Part shown: piece by piece, positions 19,501 through 28,817 of the stretch | Layout of the letters: every line of letters begins with the position of its first letter | How positions within the stretch are numbered: the first letter of the stretch is position 1 | Assembly (NCBI GenBank): GCA_041396125.1 | Contig: JAWKZG010000010.1 | Location: 1 to 64,000 of the forward strand | DNA: 64,000 nucleotides | DNA from: JAWKZG01 sp041396125 | Lineage (GTDB): Bacteria > Pseudomonadota > Gammaproteobacteria > Competibacterales > Competibacteraceae | Direction: 5' to 3' | Notes under the pieces: generated by a model | Databases searched by the model: none | The model's input: the letters and a program-made list of their open reading frames with translations, nothing else | Told to the model about the DNA's origin: nothing | Position numbers and translations under genes: made by a program

Positions 19501-20294
19501 ATGAAACGTGACACATACAGGCGTTTTGCGTTTATTGAAACATGTCTATACTGGGGTGCCGGAATTACTGCCCGGCAACTCGGTGAAACTTTGATATCGC
19601 CCGTCAGAATGCACAGGTCAGCATTGATGCTTACCGCAAAAAACACCCTGAAAATCTGCGCTATAACCACTCAAGTAAGCGACACGAAGTAACAGAAAAT
19701 TTTCAGCCGCATTACATTAACCTGGAGCCACGACGCTATTTGAATTATCTGCGGGGGAATTCATTAAGCAACCAGTTCTGGGAAGATGAAGAATGGAGTG
19801 ATTTAATAATCGAAGACGCGGATACCCTGTTTCGCCCGTACCTGGAAACAACTATCGTCCGCAAGGTGGTTAGTGCTATTCAGACGCAACAGGCTTTGCA
19901 CCTGTACTATCACGCCAAAACGGGCATCCAACGCTTGAGCATCGCCCCAAACCATCTGGTATATGCCAGTCAGCGTTATCATTTACGTGCTTATTGCTAC
20001 GACTGGCATAAACATATTGATCTGGTGCTGTCACGCATTCTGGAAGCGGAATTCTCCAGCGAAGACTGGGTGTCGTCTGAAGAAGACGAAGACTGGAATA
20101 ATTACATCACACTAAAATTTTCACCTAATCCAGCACTGCCCACCGAGATGCAGGAGACGTTACTCTTGGATTTTCGGCTACGCAATAATGTATATAGTCT
20201 TACCGTACGTAAAGCGCTGAAAGCGTATATTTTGCGTGAAATGGAGCGCCTGGACTGGCGCTATAAAATCCCGTTGTGGGTAAGAACGGAATAG
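19501..20294 (+). CDS. WYL-domain transcriptional regulator (one frameshift)
   Basis: Regulator of about 264 residues transcribed divergently from the cas operon. N-terminal winged-helix part: TYRRFAFIETCLYWGAGITA, then, after one frame break near 19590 (a TTT run; one more T restores the frame), DIARQNAQVSIDAYRKKHPE. The WYL domain follows (about 120-200), with LHLYYHAKTGIQRLSIAPNH and YHLRAYCYDWHKHIDLVLSR, and a C-terminal extension. WYL regulators are known to control type I-D cas genes in cyanobacteria, so control of this operon is likely. Ligand unknown. The single indel may be an assembly error. Confidence 0.8.
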
Positions 20295-20715
20295 CACCAC
20301 CATATATAGGCGATGAACAAATCACTGGTGACATTCAGCATGTGTTCTGCCGCTTCCAGGCAGAGGTAAAAATTTCTGAAAAGCCCTTTCCCACCATCAT
20401 ACTGATCATAAACTTTGGTCAGGTTAATTTCTGGGTTTCCGCCTGCGCGGGAATGACGGGTTTAGATCAGTTGTATGAATAAAATATTATATATAAGGAA
20501 GTTAATTTTTTGGTTTATGCAAATAAAAAATCATTTTAAATAGCCATCCATGCTTGCAAAATCAACTCATCATATAGTATTTTAAAACCTGAACATAGAA
20601 TAAAAAACAAGATATTTCAAAGTCAAAGTCGCTATTAAGCGGAAACTAAAAAAGAGACAACGTACAAAACTAAAACCACCTTGCCAGCATACACAGACAA
20701 ACAAAGGACACGACT
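20295..20715. other. AT-rich intergenic region with a dRS3-like half repeat
   Basis: About 420 bases without a convincing gene. At 20435-20460 it holds CCGCCTGCGCGGGAATGACG, a copy of the GGGAAT-ended inverted repeat seen elsewhere in the window with a degraded left arm. The rest is strongly AT-rich and marks the start of the accessory stretch up to 24.7 kb. Confidence 0.55.
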
Positions 20716-21054
20716 ATGAGACACCGTGTGACCATTGCAGCAGCCCTTGTCCTCTCCACCTTACCACCCTACCGGCGGGCGCTTGCAGATAGAGTTTTGA
20801 ATATGCTCTCAAGCTGCCGTTTTGGAGCCGCAGGTTTCTTTCAGAGAGACATGTCACTCATCAACGTTCAATATGAGGGCCAGCGGGACGGCGGTATGCA
20901 CATAGTCAACGGCTGGGTATCGCTGGGGCATCGCACAGAAAATTTCCAGTGCGTATTTGGTTCGAACAGCATGGATATCATCCAGTTTTTCGCTTATGGC
21001 AAACCGCAACCAGGTGTAGGAGGTGGTTCCGTTAGTGACCGCAGCCGCAAATAA
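20716..21054 (+). CDS. Small putative exported protein of unknown function
   Basis: Protein of 112 residues. The N-terminus MRHRVTIAAALVLSTLPP looks like a signal peptide, but the following residues (YRRALADRVLNML) are unusual and a frame error there is possible. The C-terminal part contains NVQYEGQRDGGMHIVNGWVS and NFQCVFGSNSMDIIQFFAY, a compact domain with two cysteines in the whole protein. AAAGGA lies seven bases before the ATG, which supports expression. I do not recognise the family and the gene stands alone. Confidence 0.5.
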   Translation: MRHRVTIAAALVLSTLPPYRRALADRVLNMLSSCRFGAAGFFQRDMSLINVQYEGQRDGGMHIVNGWVSLGHRTENFQCVFGSNSMDIIQFFAYGKPQPGVGGGSVSDRSRK

Positions 21055-21307
21055 AACATCCCGCTTGCATAAGCGTTAATCAGGAATATAGGCGAAGAGG
21101 GTCAACGCCGGAATGTTCCAGTAAGTAATATGAACCAGCCCTTTCAAGGTGACTCAAATTGCGCCATCGTAACTGCTTGATATACCAATACTCTGATTGT
21201 TTAGGAAGCTGCTAGTCAAGCAAGTTTGGTTACAAGAAATTTTACAAGTAATTGTTTTTAAATGTTTTATTTTTCACCTTGAAAGGGATTGCATCAGCTA
21301 ACTAACA

Positions 21308-21918
21308 TCAAGTTAACCGGATCGACTCATTTTTGAGATTGTGCAATATTGCGCGAAGCGCAAGCACAAGGGCTGTAAATGGGGAAGTTCCCGCGAGCGT
21401 GTTTTTGCGAGCGAGGTTGAATGCCTTATCAGAATTGGTATCTATAAAATTCAGTATTATCGTTCGATTCAGTATACATAAAGCCGTTTTGGTTAATACT
21501 TTTATAGACTCCATATGACCCTTTGCTACACCAGCGATAATTGATGATACATCACCTTCTTGCGCCATTAATCCAACTAAACCACCGACAACCTCACTCG
21601 CATACCCATGCCCCCAATATTTTTCTGATATTATATAACCAATTCGGATTTCCTTGTTTTTTTCCTTTATACCATACACAAATAAAAAACCTATGAAATT
21701 TTCACTCTGATTTGCAAATATTGCAAACACAGCACATTCACGCAAACGTTTTTCAAGCCACTCTCCGGCTTGTTTATTATCTGTGATACCTTGCCAATCA
21801 GGGGTAAATACCTTGTGACTTTGTCAGTCAATAAATCAAAAACTTCTCTATTTGATAAATTATTTACATCAACTAAAAAAACAACTTCGAGCCTTCCTGT
21901 CTTAAAATCCATATTCAA
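21308..21918 (-). pseudogene. GNAT-family N-acetyltransferase, frameshifted
   Basis: Two overlapping frames together make a RimJ-like acetyltransferase. The first (from the TTG at 21918, AGGAG about 9 bases upstream) begins with FKTGRLEVVFLVDVNN and reads to about 21760. The second gives FANQSENFIGFLFVYGIKEK, then IRIGYIISEKYWGHGYASEV, the conserved acetyl-CoA-binding segment with GHGYA. The break is near 21760. The C-terminal end (ARKNTLAGTSPFTALVLALR) is not typical of the fold and may be read-through into flanking DNA. AT-rich, unlike the cas genes next door. Substrate unknown. Confidence 0.65.
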
Positions 21919-21989
21919 AACTAATTTCTCCTCTCATTAATGACAATATAGGTTCGCTCATATTGGATTCCAGGGACGTGAAAGCATTA

Positions 21990-22992
21990 TAGTAGTGTGA
22001 TGACTATACAACCATTAACGATCCAAAACTTAGTCAGCAATGCCCAATGTTATGAAACCGTTAGAGCCTTGCGCTGGCCCGAAGGGTACGCTGCCCGCAC
22101 TGTGAATCATCGGAGGTGATCAAACGCGGCAAGGATGAAAGCCAACCCGAGCGTCAGCGCTATGACTGTAAAGCCTGTATGCGGCGCTTTGATGATCTGA
22201 CGGACACGGTACTGGCGGGTCATCATCAACCGCTGAAGGCATGGATGGTATGTTTATATTTCATGGGCTTAAATCTATCCAATAGCCAGATTGCCCAGGA
22301 GCTGGGGTTGAACGAGTCGGATGTGCAGCAGATGACCGAACAGTTACGGGAGGGATTGAACAAAAAAAGCCCCTTCCGCTAGCCGGTGAGGTCGAAGTGG
22401 ATGAAGTGTATCTCGTCGCCGGTCATAAGGGCCAGCCTGCAGCGGTTCAAGCCCAAGGACGCAAAGGGCGGCGCCGACGGCAAAGGGCGCGTGGGCGCGG
22501 GACTCAGGCCACAGAAAAAGCCGCCGGTGCTGGGGTTGATACAGCGCGGTGGCGAGGTGGTGATTCGGCTGTTGGAGAATGTCAAACAAGGGACGATTAA
22601 GCCGGTGATTAAAGCGAGGTTCAGGCCGGTAGCCTGATCTACACGGATGGTACCGCATTTATGATCGCCTGCCACAGTGGGGTTATGGCCATCAGAGTGT
22701 GAACCACTCCCAGGGAATACGCGTGATGACGATGGAGACGGTTTCTGTGAAGTCCATGTCAACACGATGGAAGGGTTCTGGTCGCTGTTGCGCTCGTGGC
22801 TACGCCCTCATCAGGGGTATTTCGCAGGCGAAGTTGCCGTTATATCTGAGCTTTTTGAGTTTGTACATAATGCCAGAGTCGGGGCAAACAGCTCCTTCAG
22901 AGCTGATTCGAACACTCGTCATAAGACCCCGGAATCAATATGAGCGTATAGGTTTAACAGGGAAAATCGAAGTGGTGAATGATTACAGGTAG
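21990..22992 (+). mobile_element. IS1595-family transposase remnant
   Basis: The transposase begins at the ATG at 22000 (MTIQPLTIQNLVSNAQCYET). It continues as a zinc-ribbon segment (CPHCESS...YDCKACMRRF), then EVEVDEVYLVAGHKG and RRRRQRARGRGT, and ends with GDGFCEVHVNTMEGFWSLLR. All are hallmarks of IS1595-type ISXO2-like transposases. At least five frame breaks are present, several in G or A runs (for example GGG near 22087 and the AAAAAA run near 22365). As written it cannot make a full-length protein. The terminal inverted repeats could not be fixed by eye. Confidence 0.8.
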
Positions 22993-23017
22993 CCTTCTTT
23001 CGGACGAATTTTTATGT

Positions 23018-23530
23018 TTGTTTATTTTTTAATTGCAGCTCAAAATATTGCTCTGTTACTTTTGTTCCCCATTGCATTCCATCAGTTTCTTTTTTTATTT
23101 CAAAACCATGTTTTCATATAAATGTCTAGCCGATTTCAATCCTTTAAATGTCCACAAATATACCATGTCATATGCAGTTTTCTCACAAAATGAAACAGCT
23201 TGTTCCATTAAAAAATTACCTACACCTTGCCCTTTAAGGGCATCTGACAAAATAAACCATCTAAAATGAGCAATATTCTCTTTTCTGAAGAACCATCAAT
23301 TGATAATGAGCCTTCTATTTTTCCGTTTACAGAAACAGACCATATACAATCTTTTTTGGGGTTATAATTATTAATAAAATCGGACATTTCGCACTTGCAA
23401 CCTTGGTTTCAAACAAATGCCCAAAGTTCCAATTTTCACCATAATATAACGCATGTAATTCAACGGTCTTCCCAATTACCAGGTACATATCCCGTTTTTG
23501 AATCAAATGTTGGCATTGATTAATTCCTTA
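23018..23530 (-). pseudogene. Second GNAT-family acetyltransferase, frameshifted
   Basis: On the minus strand, pieces of a GNAT protein appear in successive frames: LHALYYGENWNFGHLFETKV, CIWSVSVNGKIEGSLSIDG, then HFRWFILSDALKGQGVGNFL, which holds the RxxGxG acetyl-CoA loop (here KGQGVG), and VYLWTFKGLKSARHLYENM. It ends with WGTKVTEQYFELQLKNK. At least three frame breaks, one of them in an AAAA run. The sequence is very AT-rich, pointing to transfer from a low-G+C donor. Substrate unknown. Confidence 0.7.
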
Positions 23531-23534
23531 TTTT

Positions 23535-24075
23535 TTGATTTTGAATAGTCATGTAGGTTTTCGAGTACGTCAAACAGAAATAAGCCATTTGGATTTAACG
23601 CTCTGTAGACTCTCCAGAAAAAAATTACGAAGCATTGCGATTGCGTCAATTTCGTCAGCCAATGCATATAACAGTATTTCACCGGCCATTATAATTATGT
23701 CTGCAGACGGTAGCTTTGCATTGAATATACCAGATTTCAAAAGAGGCGGTTGAAATCCTTTTCTGTTCCCGTAAAATTATTTCTTCTTAAATATCAATTC
23801 CATTCAAGTTTTTACCATTATCATAAACTGAATCCAAAGAGAATCCCGCCACTACAGCCGAGGCCCAAAATATCAACAATCCTACCAAGCGTGCAGTTTT
23901 CTGATATGTCATCCAGCCGCCAGAGGAATCGAATCAAACCAGCGATCTTGGATTTCAGCAAGCTGGTTATAAAAAATGCACCCAACCAAATAGATGTTAA
24001 TCTTTGGAGTTATGATATTGTAAATCCAGCGGCAGCACCAAGAATAAAATTTCGCCACGTACTTTTTTATTTGAT
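23535..24075 (-). pseudogene. SAM-dependent methyltransferase, frameshifted
   Basis: Pieces of a class I methyltransferase on the minus strand: GRIVDILGLGCSGG (motif I, SAM-binding glycine loop), KNLNGIDISEE (motif II acidic residue), ADIIIMAGEILLYALADE, then RVYRALNPNGLFLFDVLENL (motif with NPNG turn). The pieces lie in different frames with at least three breaks. AT-rich, like its neighbours. Substrate unknown. The N-terminal limit is approximate. Confidence 0.6.
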
Positions 24076-24137
24076 TTCAAATTATAATTATTTCCGTTAT
24101 TTATTTTTATGTGACTATAACACCGTTGTCAGGATTG

Positions 24138-24689
24138 CTAGGTAATACGCCGAATAACTTTACATGGGTTACCAACGGCCAAAACCCCACTCCCAATATG
24201 ACGTGTAACAACACTACCGGCACCGATCACGGATTTTTCTCCGATACTGACACCTGGACAAATTATAGCCCCAGCCCCAATCCAAACATCATTTTCTATA
24301 GTAATAGGTCTACCATATTCTTGCCCCTGCCGACGAAGAGCTGCATCAAGGGGGTGTGACGCTGTTAATATTTGAACACCGGGCCCGATCAGGACGTTAT
24401 CACCGATGGTTACTTTTGCCACGTCCAGGACGATACAGTTAAAATTAAAATAGACATTTCTCCCTAAACTAATATTTTTCCCATAATCACAATAAAATGG
24501 TGGAGTAACGAATACATCGGTATCTGTACCGAATAATTTTTTAATAAGGGCGTTCTTCTCAATTTCTCCTATATCCCTACTGTTCAATAGAGAACAAATT
24601 GATTGAGCCGTCTTCCTTTCTTCAGCGAGCTGGGGATCATTACTATCGTATAACTCGCCTGCCAGCATTTTTTCTTTTTCGGTACTCAA
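24138..24689 (-). CDS. Maltose/galactoside O-acetyltransferase-type hexapeptide protein
   Basis: Trimeric left-handed beta-helix acetyltransferase of 183 residues, the usual length for Maa/LacA proteins. It starts with the family N-terminal domain (EKEKMLAGELYDSNDPQLAE). Hexapeptide repeats follow: VFVTPPFYCDYGKNISLG, LIGPGVQILTASHPLD (catalytic His in TASH), VWIGAGAIICPGVSIG and VIGAGSVVTRHI. It transfers acetyl from acetyl-CoA to a sugar hydroxyl in the cytoplasm. It is intact, unlike all its neighbours from 21.3 to 24.1 kb. The true sugar is unknown. Confidence 0.88.
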   Translation of the reverse strand: MSTEKEKMLAGELYDSNDPQLAEERKTAQSICSLLNSRDIGEIEKNALIKKLFGTDTDVFVTPPFYCDYGKNISLGRNVYFNFNCIVLDVAKVTIGDNVLIGPGVQILTASHPLDAALRRQGQEYGRPITIENDVWIGAGAIICPGVSIGEKSVIGAGSVVTRHIGSGVLAVGNPCKVIRRIT

Positions 24690-24833
24690 AATTCTTTTTC
24701 CTCCTAACGATTTGCATAATGGGTGGCTGCGAAGCAGATACCCCAGTTTATGTTTTTCTAGGTGAGTTACACGCCATTATTCGATCTTTTTTGACGCCAA
24801 GCAATATTCGGGAAAAATGCCATCGAAAGAATG

Positions 24834-24905
24834 GTAAGTAGCCCGGATAGAGTGAAACGGCATCCGGGTCCGCATTACAGTTGCCCATGGTGGATACATC
24901 GTTAT
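24834..24905. repeat. Dispersed REP-like repeat, copy 2
   Basis: Nearly identical to 3972-4040 over about 65 bases: GTAAGTAGCCCGGATAGAG, then AACGGCATCCGGGTCCGC and on to CCCATGGTGGATACATCG. The CCCGGAT/ATCCGGG stem is kept. Confidence 0.75.
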
Positions 24906-24922
24906 CGGTTTGCCCGTGCCTG

Positions 24923-24942
24923 ATTCCCGCCTGCGCGGGAAT
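24923..24942. repeat. dRS3-like inverted repeat
   Basis: ATTCCC, eight bases (GCCTGCGC), GGGAAT: the exact ATTCCC-N8-GGGAAT form of the neisserial dRS3 element. Related copies occur at 47002-47021 (perfect), 54798-54820 (11-base centre) and, degraded, near 20435, 34310 and 41140. Confidence 0.7.
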
Positions 24943-25023
24943 GACGGATTTAAAAAAACTGGGACGGGATGTTCGGCGGATCGTGACTCACCGAACATTA
25001 ACCGAGCGCTTGGATTTTGCTGT

Positions 25024-25443
25024 TTATTCCTTATAGGGTGTCGTCAGCTCTGTTTCGTCGGTATCGACGACGAATACGGCAAGCAACCGCGCAGGTTCTG
25101 TAGTGCTTGCGTTTTCGCTGACCCCATGAAGATCACCGGGATACTCCGAAAAGCTTTCGCCGGCGCGATACGTTGTCACCGGCCCCTCGTTGACCTGACT
25201 ACGGATTGCCCCCTCCAGAATCGTGGCATAAATGAAGGCGGAGTCGGGATGAATATGGGCGGACGATGAACCGCCCGGCTCGTATTCGACCAGCACGCCC
25301 CGGATGCTTTTGCCGGGGACATTCGGCAGTTCGTGGTCGTAGACAAGCATCACGCTTGACTTGTCATCGGCAGCATCATGGGCCAGTGCGCCGGTTACCA
25401 CAGCGCTTGCCAGCGTAATTGTACAAAGGAATCGCTTAATCAT
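25024..25443 (-). CDS. Exported cupin-domain protein
   Basis: Protein of 139 residues with an N-terminal signal peptide (MIKRFLCTITLASAVVTGAL, cleavage near ALAHD) and a single cupin barrel. Metal-type residues are visible in SSSAHIHPDSAFIYATILEG and SFSEYPGDLHGVSENAS. Small periplasmic cupins of this kind are common and their reaction is usually unknown. GGAG precedes the ATG by about six bases. It lies 66 bases after the AhpD-like gene and is probably the last gene of a three-gene operon (NmrA-like, AhpD-like, cupin). Confidence 0.85.
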   Translation of the reverse strand: MIKRFLCTITLASAVVTGALAHDAADDKSSVMLVYDHELPNVPGKSIRGVLVEYEPGGSSSAHIHPDSAFIYATILEGAIRSQVNEGPVTTYRAGESFSEYPGDLHGVSENASTTEPARLLAVFVVDTDETELTTPYKE

Positions 25444-25509
25444 GGTTTCTCTCCATTAAATACTCGGAAAAGTGTCAGGAATTTCGCCTCGATAATCGCT
25501 GCCTGATCG

Positions 25510-25971
25510 TCAGGCTGCCGCATGTTCGGGAACCGCAGGATGACTTGCAGCCGCACCGATTTGCAGCCGGTTCCAAAGATTGATAGCGCCGATTGCGATT
25601 GTCAGATTGGCCTGTTCGGTCTCGGTGAATTGCTCTTTGACGAGACGATAGTCCTCCTCCGGAGCGCCTCTGCTCGCCACCGAAGTCAGGGCCTCGGTCC
25701 AGGCGAGTGCCGCCCGCTCACGGTCGGTATAAAGCGAGGATTCCCGCCAGGCGTTGAGCATATACAGCCGCATCTCGGTTTCACCGGACTTGCGGGCGTC
25801 GCTGGCATGCAGGTGGATGCAGAAGGCGCAGCCATTGATCTGCGAGGCGCGCATTTTCACCAGTTCGAGCAAGCTATATTCCAGATTGCTGACAGCGATT
25901 GCTTCTTCCACCGCCAGCAAAGCCTTGGTGGTGGTGGGCGCGGATTTAAAGGCATTAAAACGTTGCTTCAT
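25510..25971 (-). CDS. AhpD-like / carboxymuconolactone decarboxylase family protein
   Basis: Protein of 153 residues with the AhpD-like redox motif CAFCIHLH (Cys-x-x-Cys with nearby His) in the segment LVKMRASQINGCAFCIHLHA. The length and the helical pattern fit single-domain CMD-family peroxidase-like proteins. It would reduce hydroperoxides or act as a thiol oxidoreductase in the cytoplasm. GGAG lies upstream of the ATG. The middle gene of the presumed operon, 71 bases after the NmrA-like gene. Confidence 0.88.
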   Translation of the reverse strand: MKQRFNAFKSAPTTTKALLAVEEAIAVSNLEYSLLELVKMRASQINGCAFCIHLHASDARKSGETEMRLYMLNAWRESSLYTDRERAALAWTEALTSVASRGAPEEDYRLVKEQFTETEQANLTIAIGAINLWNRLQIGAAASHPAVPEHAAA

Positions 25972-26042
25972 TGGGAATTACTCCGTGAGTTACAGGGTGC
26001 ATAAACGAGAGGCAGTAGCAGGCGCTGTTTTGCGGCACTGAT

Positions 26043-26798
26043 TCAATGCTGCGGCACTGCAGCGCGCAGCCAGTCCTTGAAATGGGTCGGGCCGATAGTC
26101 GGATGATCGCCGGGGATCAAGGATTGATCGCTCAATGTCACACCAAAGTAGCGCGCCCGGACGTCCGCGATCACCTCACGGCTATCTTTATTCGCCGCCA
26201 GGACGTCTCGTGCAATCGCATCCAGCGGAAACTGCTCGGGCCCTGCCACTTCGACGGTGCCATTCACCGGTTTCGCAACGGCAAGTTTTGCCAGCGCCGC
26301 CGCGACGTCGTCCGCTGCGACCGGTTGCACCAGCGCCGGCGACAGACGAATGAGATCACCGTCCACGCCTGCCTTGACGATGCCGGTGATGAACTCGAAA
26401 AACTGCGTCGAATGCAGCAGCGTATACGGAATTCCGGAGGTTCTGATAAGGTTCTCCTGCGCCATCTTCGCGCGGAAATAGCCGCTTTCAAGAAGACGTT
26501 CGGTTCCGACAACAGACAGCGCGAGGTGATGCCCGACCCCAGCGGTAGCTTCTGCGGCAAGAAGATTGCGGCCAGACGTCTCAAAAAACTCCAGGGCGGC
26601 CTTATCCTCGAAGGATGGCGAATTCGCCACATCAACGACGACTTTTGCACCGACAAGCGCCTCGGCCAGTCCCTCACCGGTGATCGTATTCACACCCGAG
26701 TCCGGCGATGCAGCCAGAACGTCATGGCCCTGCGCTCGAAGCTTTGTTACGAGCTTTGATCCGATCAGGCCGCTGCCACCAATAACAACTATTTTCAT
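26043..26798 (-). CDS. NmrA-like NAD(P)-binding oxidoreductase
   Basis: Rossmann-fold protein of 251 residues. It starts MKIVVIGGSGLIGSKLV, with the GGSGxIG dinucleotide motif, and has AEATAGVGHHLALSVVG and YFRAKMAQENLIRTSGIPYT as in atypical short-chain dehydrogenases of the NmrA/quinone-sensor type. The usual Tyr-x-x-x-Lys is represented by YFRAK. It could reduce a quinone or sense NADP. First gene of the operon and divergent from the winged-helix-TPR regulator, which probably controls it. Confidence 0.85.
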   Translation of the reverse strand: MKIVVIGGSGLIGSKLVTKLRAQGHDVLAASPDSGVNTITGEGLAEALVGAKVVVDVANSPSFEDKAALEFFETSGRNLLAAEATAGVGHHLALSVVGTERLLESGYFRAKMAQENLIRTSGIPYTLLHSTQFFEFITGIVKAGVDGDLIRLSPALVQPVAADDVAAALAKLAVAKPVNGTVEVAGPEQFPLDAIARDVLAANKDSREVIADVRARYFGVTLSDQSLIPGDHPTIGPTHFKDWLRAAVPQH

Positions 26799-27029
26799 CT
26801 CTTGATCCTCTGTAATGCCTCAACCGATGCAGTTGAGAGCGAGGCCTGCAGGATGATTGAAATCTGGCCGGAAATCCTTGCGCTGGTCTTGCATTTTGCC
26901 TGAATTTCTCTTGGCTTTTTGTCCAGGAATTCGCGCCGGGACTGTGCCATAATTTTTTCCGGGTTGCCCGTTGTCGCCCGTGAATCCTATTCCGGTTCTG
27001 CGCACACGCACAGGCCCAAGGAGCGCCGA

Positions 27030-28592
27030 ATGTTATTCATGTTCGAAGACTACCAACTCGACCTCAAGCGACGGGAACTCTCCCGTGGAACCGAGACGAT
27101 TGCAACCGGGCCGAAAGTCTTCGATCTGCTGGTTTACCTGATCGAGAACCGTGCGCGTGTCGTCAGCTGGGACGACCTTCTTGAAACGGTCTGGGGCGGC
27201 AGGATCGTCTCTGAATCGACCCTGGCCAGTCATATCAATGCGGTACGCAAGGCGGTGGGTGACAATGGCCAGGAACAGCGCCTGATCAGAACCGTCCCCC
27301 GCAAAGGATTCCGTTTCGTTGGCGAGGTCAGAGAAACCCGCTCACCGGATGCCAACAGCGCGCCGAATGAAAATGCTGCATCTGCCCCGGCCCTTCCTGC
27401 AGCGCCGTCCATCGCCGCCCTGCCCTTCGTCAATCTGAGCGGAGATCCCGCGCAGGACTACTTCGCTGATGGCGTGGTTGAGGACATCATCTCGGCATTG
27501 TCACGCCTGCGCTGGCTCTTCGTCATCGCGCGCAACTCGAGCTTTGTCTATAAAGGCCGGGCCATGGACGTGAAACTGGTGGGCCGCGAGTTGGGCGTGC
27601 GTTACCTGCTGGAAGGCAGCGTACGCAGAGCGGCCAACCGGGTGCGCATTACCGCCCAGCTCATCGATGCAACGACCGGGGGGCATCTTTGGGCGGACCG
27701 CTGCGAAGGCGTTATCGATGATACCTTCGAGCTGCAGGATCAGATAACCGAGCGCATTGTCGGCGCGATTGCACCACAGCTGGAGCGGGCAGAAATCCGT
27801 CGCGCGCAGCGCAAGCCGACCGAAAACCTCGTCGCTTACGACTACTATCTACGCGGCATGGCAAACCTGCATCAGGGAACGAGAGCGGCCATCAACGAAG
27901 CGCTGCCCTTGTTCTACAAGGTGATCGAACGCGATCCGGATTTCGCGTCGGCCTATGCGATGGCGGCCTGGTGTTATTTCTGGCGCAAGGTCAATGGCTG
28001 GATGGTCGATCGACCGCAGGAAATTGCCGAGGGTGCCCGTCTGGCCCGGCGGGCCATCGAACTAGGCACGGACGATGCGGTTGCACTCACTCGTGGCGGC
28101 CATGCGCTCGCCCACCTGGCCGATGATCTCGATGGCGGCATTGAATGTCTGGACAAGGCGCTCATGATCAATCCGAATCTCGCGGCAGCATGGTTTCTGG
28201 GAGGATTTTTGAGAGTCTGGCAAGGCGAACACGATAGCGCCATCGAGCACTTCTTGCGCGCCATGCGTTTCAGCCCCCTCGACCCGGAGATGTATCGAAT
28301 GCAGGCTGGCATGGCGGCCGCGCATCTGTTTGCGGGGCGCTTTGACGAGGCATCGTTATGGGCGGAGAAATCCTACCGGGATTTGCCGAGCTTCCTGATG
28401 GTGGTCGGGATCATCGCAGCAAGCCATGCACTCGCCGGCCACACGGAAAAAGCGCGGCAGGCAGCGCAACATTTGCACCAACTCGATCCCACGCTGCGCA
28501 TCTCCAGGCTTACGGATTGGCTTCCCTTGCATAGACCGGAAGATCTCGCCACTTTCGCAGAAGGTCTGAGCAAGGCAGGACTGCCGGAATAA
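27030..28592 (+). CDS. Winged-helix regulator with FlgO-like and TPR domains
   Basis: Regulator of 520 residues. The N-terminal OmpR/CadC-type winged helix (about 1-100) includes TGPKVFDLLVYLIENRARVV, WGGRIVSESTLASHINAVRK and RTVPRKGFRFVGEV. A central FlgO-like domain (about 135-265) has SIAALPFVNLSGDPAQDYFA and RYLLEGSVRRAANRVRITAQ. The rest is TPR-like helices (about 285-515). No membrane segment is visible, so it is probably cytosolic. AAGGAG six bases before the ATG at 27030 fixes the start. It is divergent from the NmrA/AhpD/cupin operon and likely regulates it; the signal is unknown. Confidence 0.88.
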   Translation: MLFMFEDYQLDLKRRELSRGTETIATGPKVFDLLVYLIENRARVVSWDDLLETVWGGRIVSESTLASHINAVRKAVGDNGQEQRLIRTVPRKGFRFVGEVRETRSPDANSAPNENAASAPALPAAPSIAALPFVNLSGDPAQDYFADGVVEDIISALSRLRWLFVIARNSSFVYKGRAMDVKLVGRELGVRYLLEGSVRRAANRVRITAQLIDATTGGHLWADRCEGVIDDTFELQDQITERIVGAIAPQLERAEIRRAQRKPTENLVAYDYYLRGMANLHQGTRAAINEALPLFYKVIERDPDFASAYAMAAWCYFWRKVNGWMVDRPQEIAEGARLARRAIELGTDDAVALTRGGHALAHLADDLDGGIECLDKALMINPNLAAAWFLGGFLRVWQGEHDSAIEHFLRAMRFSPLDPEMYRMQAGMAAAHLFAGRFDEASLWAEKSYRDLPSFLMVVGIIAASHALAGHTEKARQAAQHLHQLDPTLRISRLTDWLPLHRPEDLATFAEGLSKAGLPE

Positions 28593-28817
28593 TCAGCGGC
28601 GTAACGGTCTGTGCGGTCGATTGATACCAATGGGTACCGCACGAAACGCCCTGCTGCGGGCCGGCATGAACCTGTATGGTAGTAGTTGTGGTACCTTTCA
28701 AGTCAGGAACTTTGAAGCCATCACTATGAAAATCACCCTTTTCGTATGGGGCCTCCCTGCTCCAAATCAGAGGCTGTTTCAAAAACGGCTGCTAAGCCAA
28801 GTTGCAGGTCTAAATCA

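Larger units (their letters stand above)
24690..25023. other. Intergenic region with two repeat elements
   Basis: About 330 bases with no supported gene. It holds REP-like copy 2 (24834-24905) and directly after it a perfect dRS3-like inverted repeat (24923-24942). It separates the AT-rich accessory stretch from the GC-richer cupin operon. Confidence 0.6.

Noticed and set aside
21308..21430. Possible integron attC-like end on the GNAT remnant
   Set aside because: GCATTCAACCTCGCTCG and TTAACTTGATGTTAG recall attC halves, but the outer 7-base boxes do not pair properly and no integrase is seen.
26046..26759. 237-codon plus-strand frame opposite the NmrA-like gene
   Set aside because: Shadow frame in GC-rich DNA; the minus-strand protein has a clear Rossmann motif.
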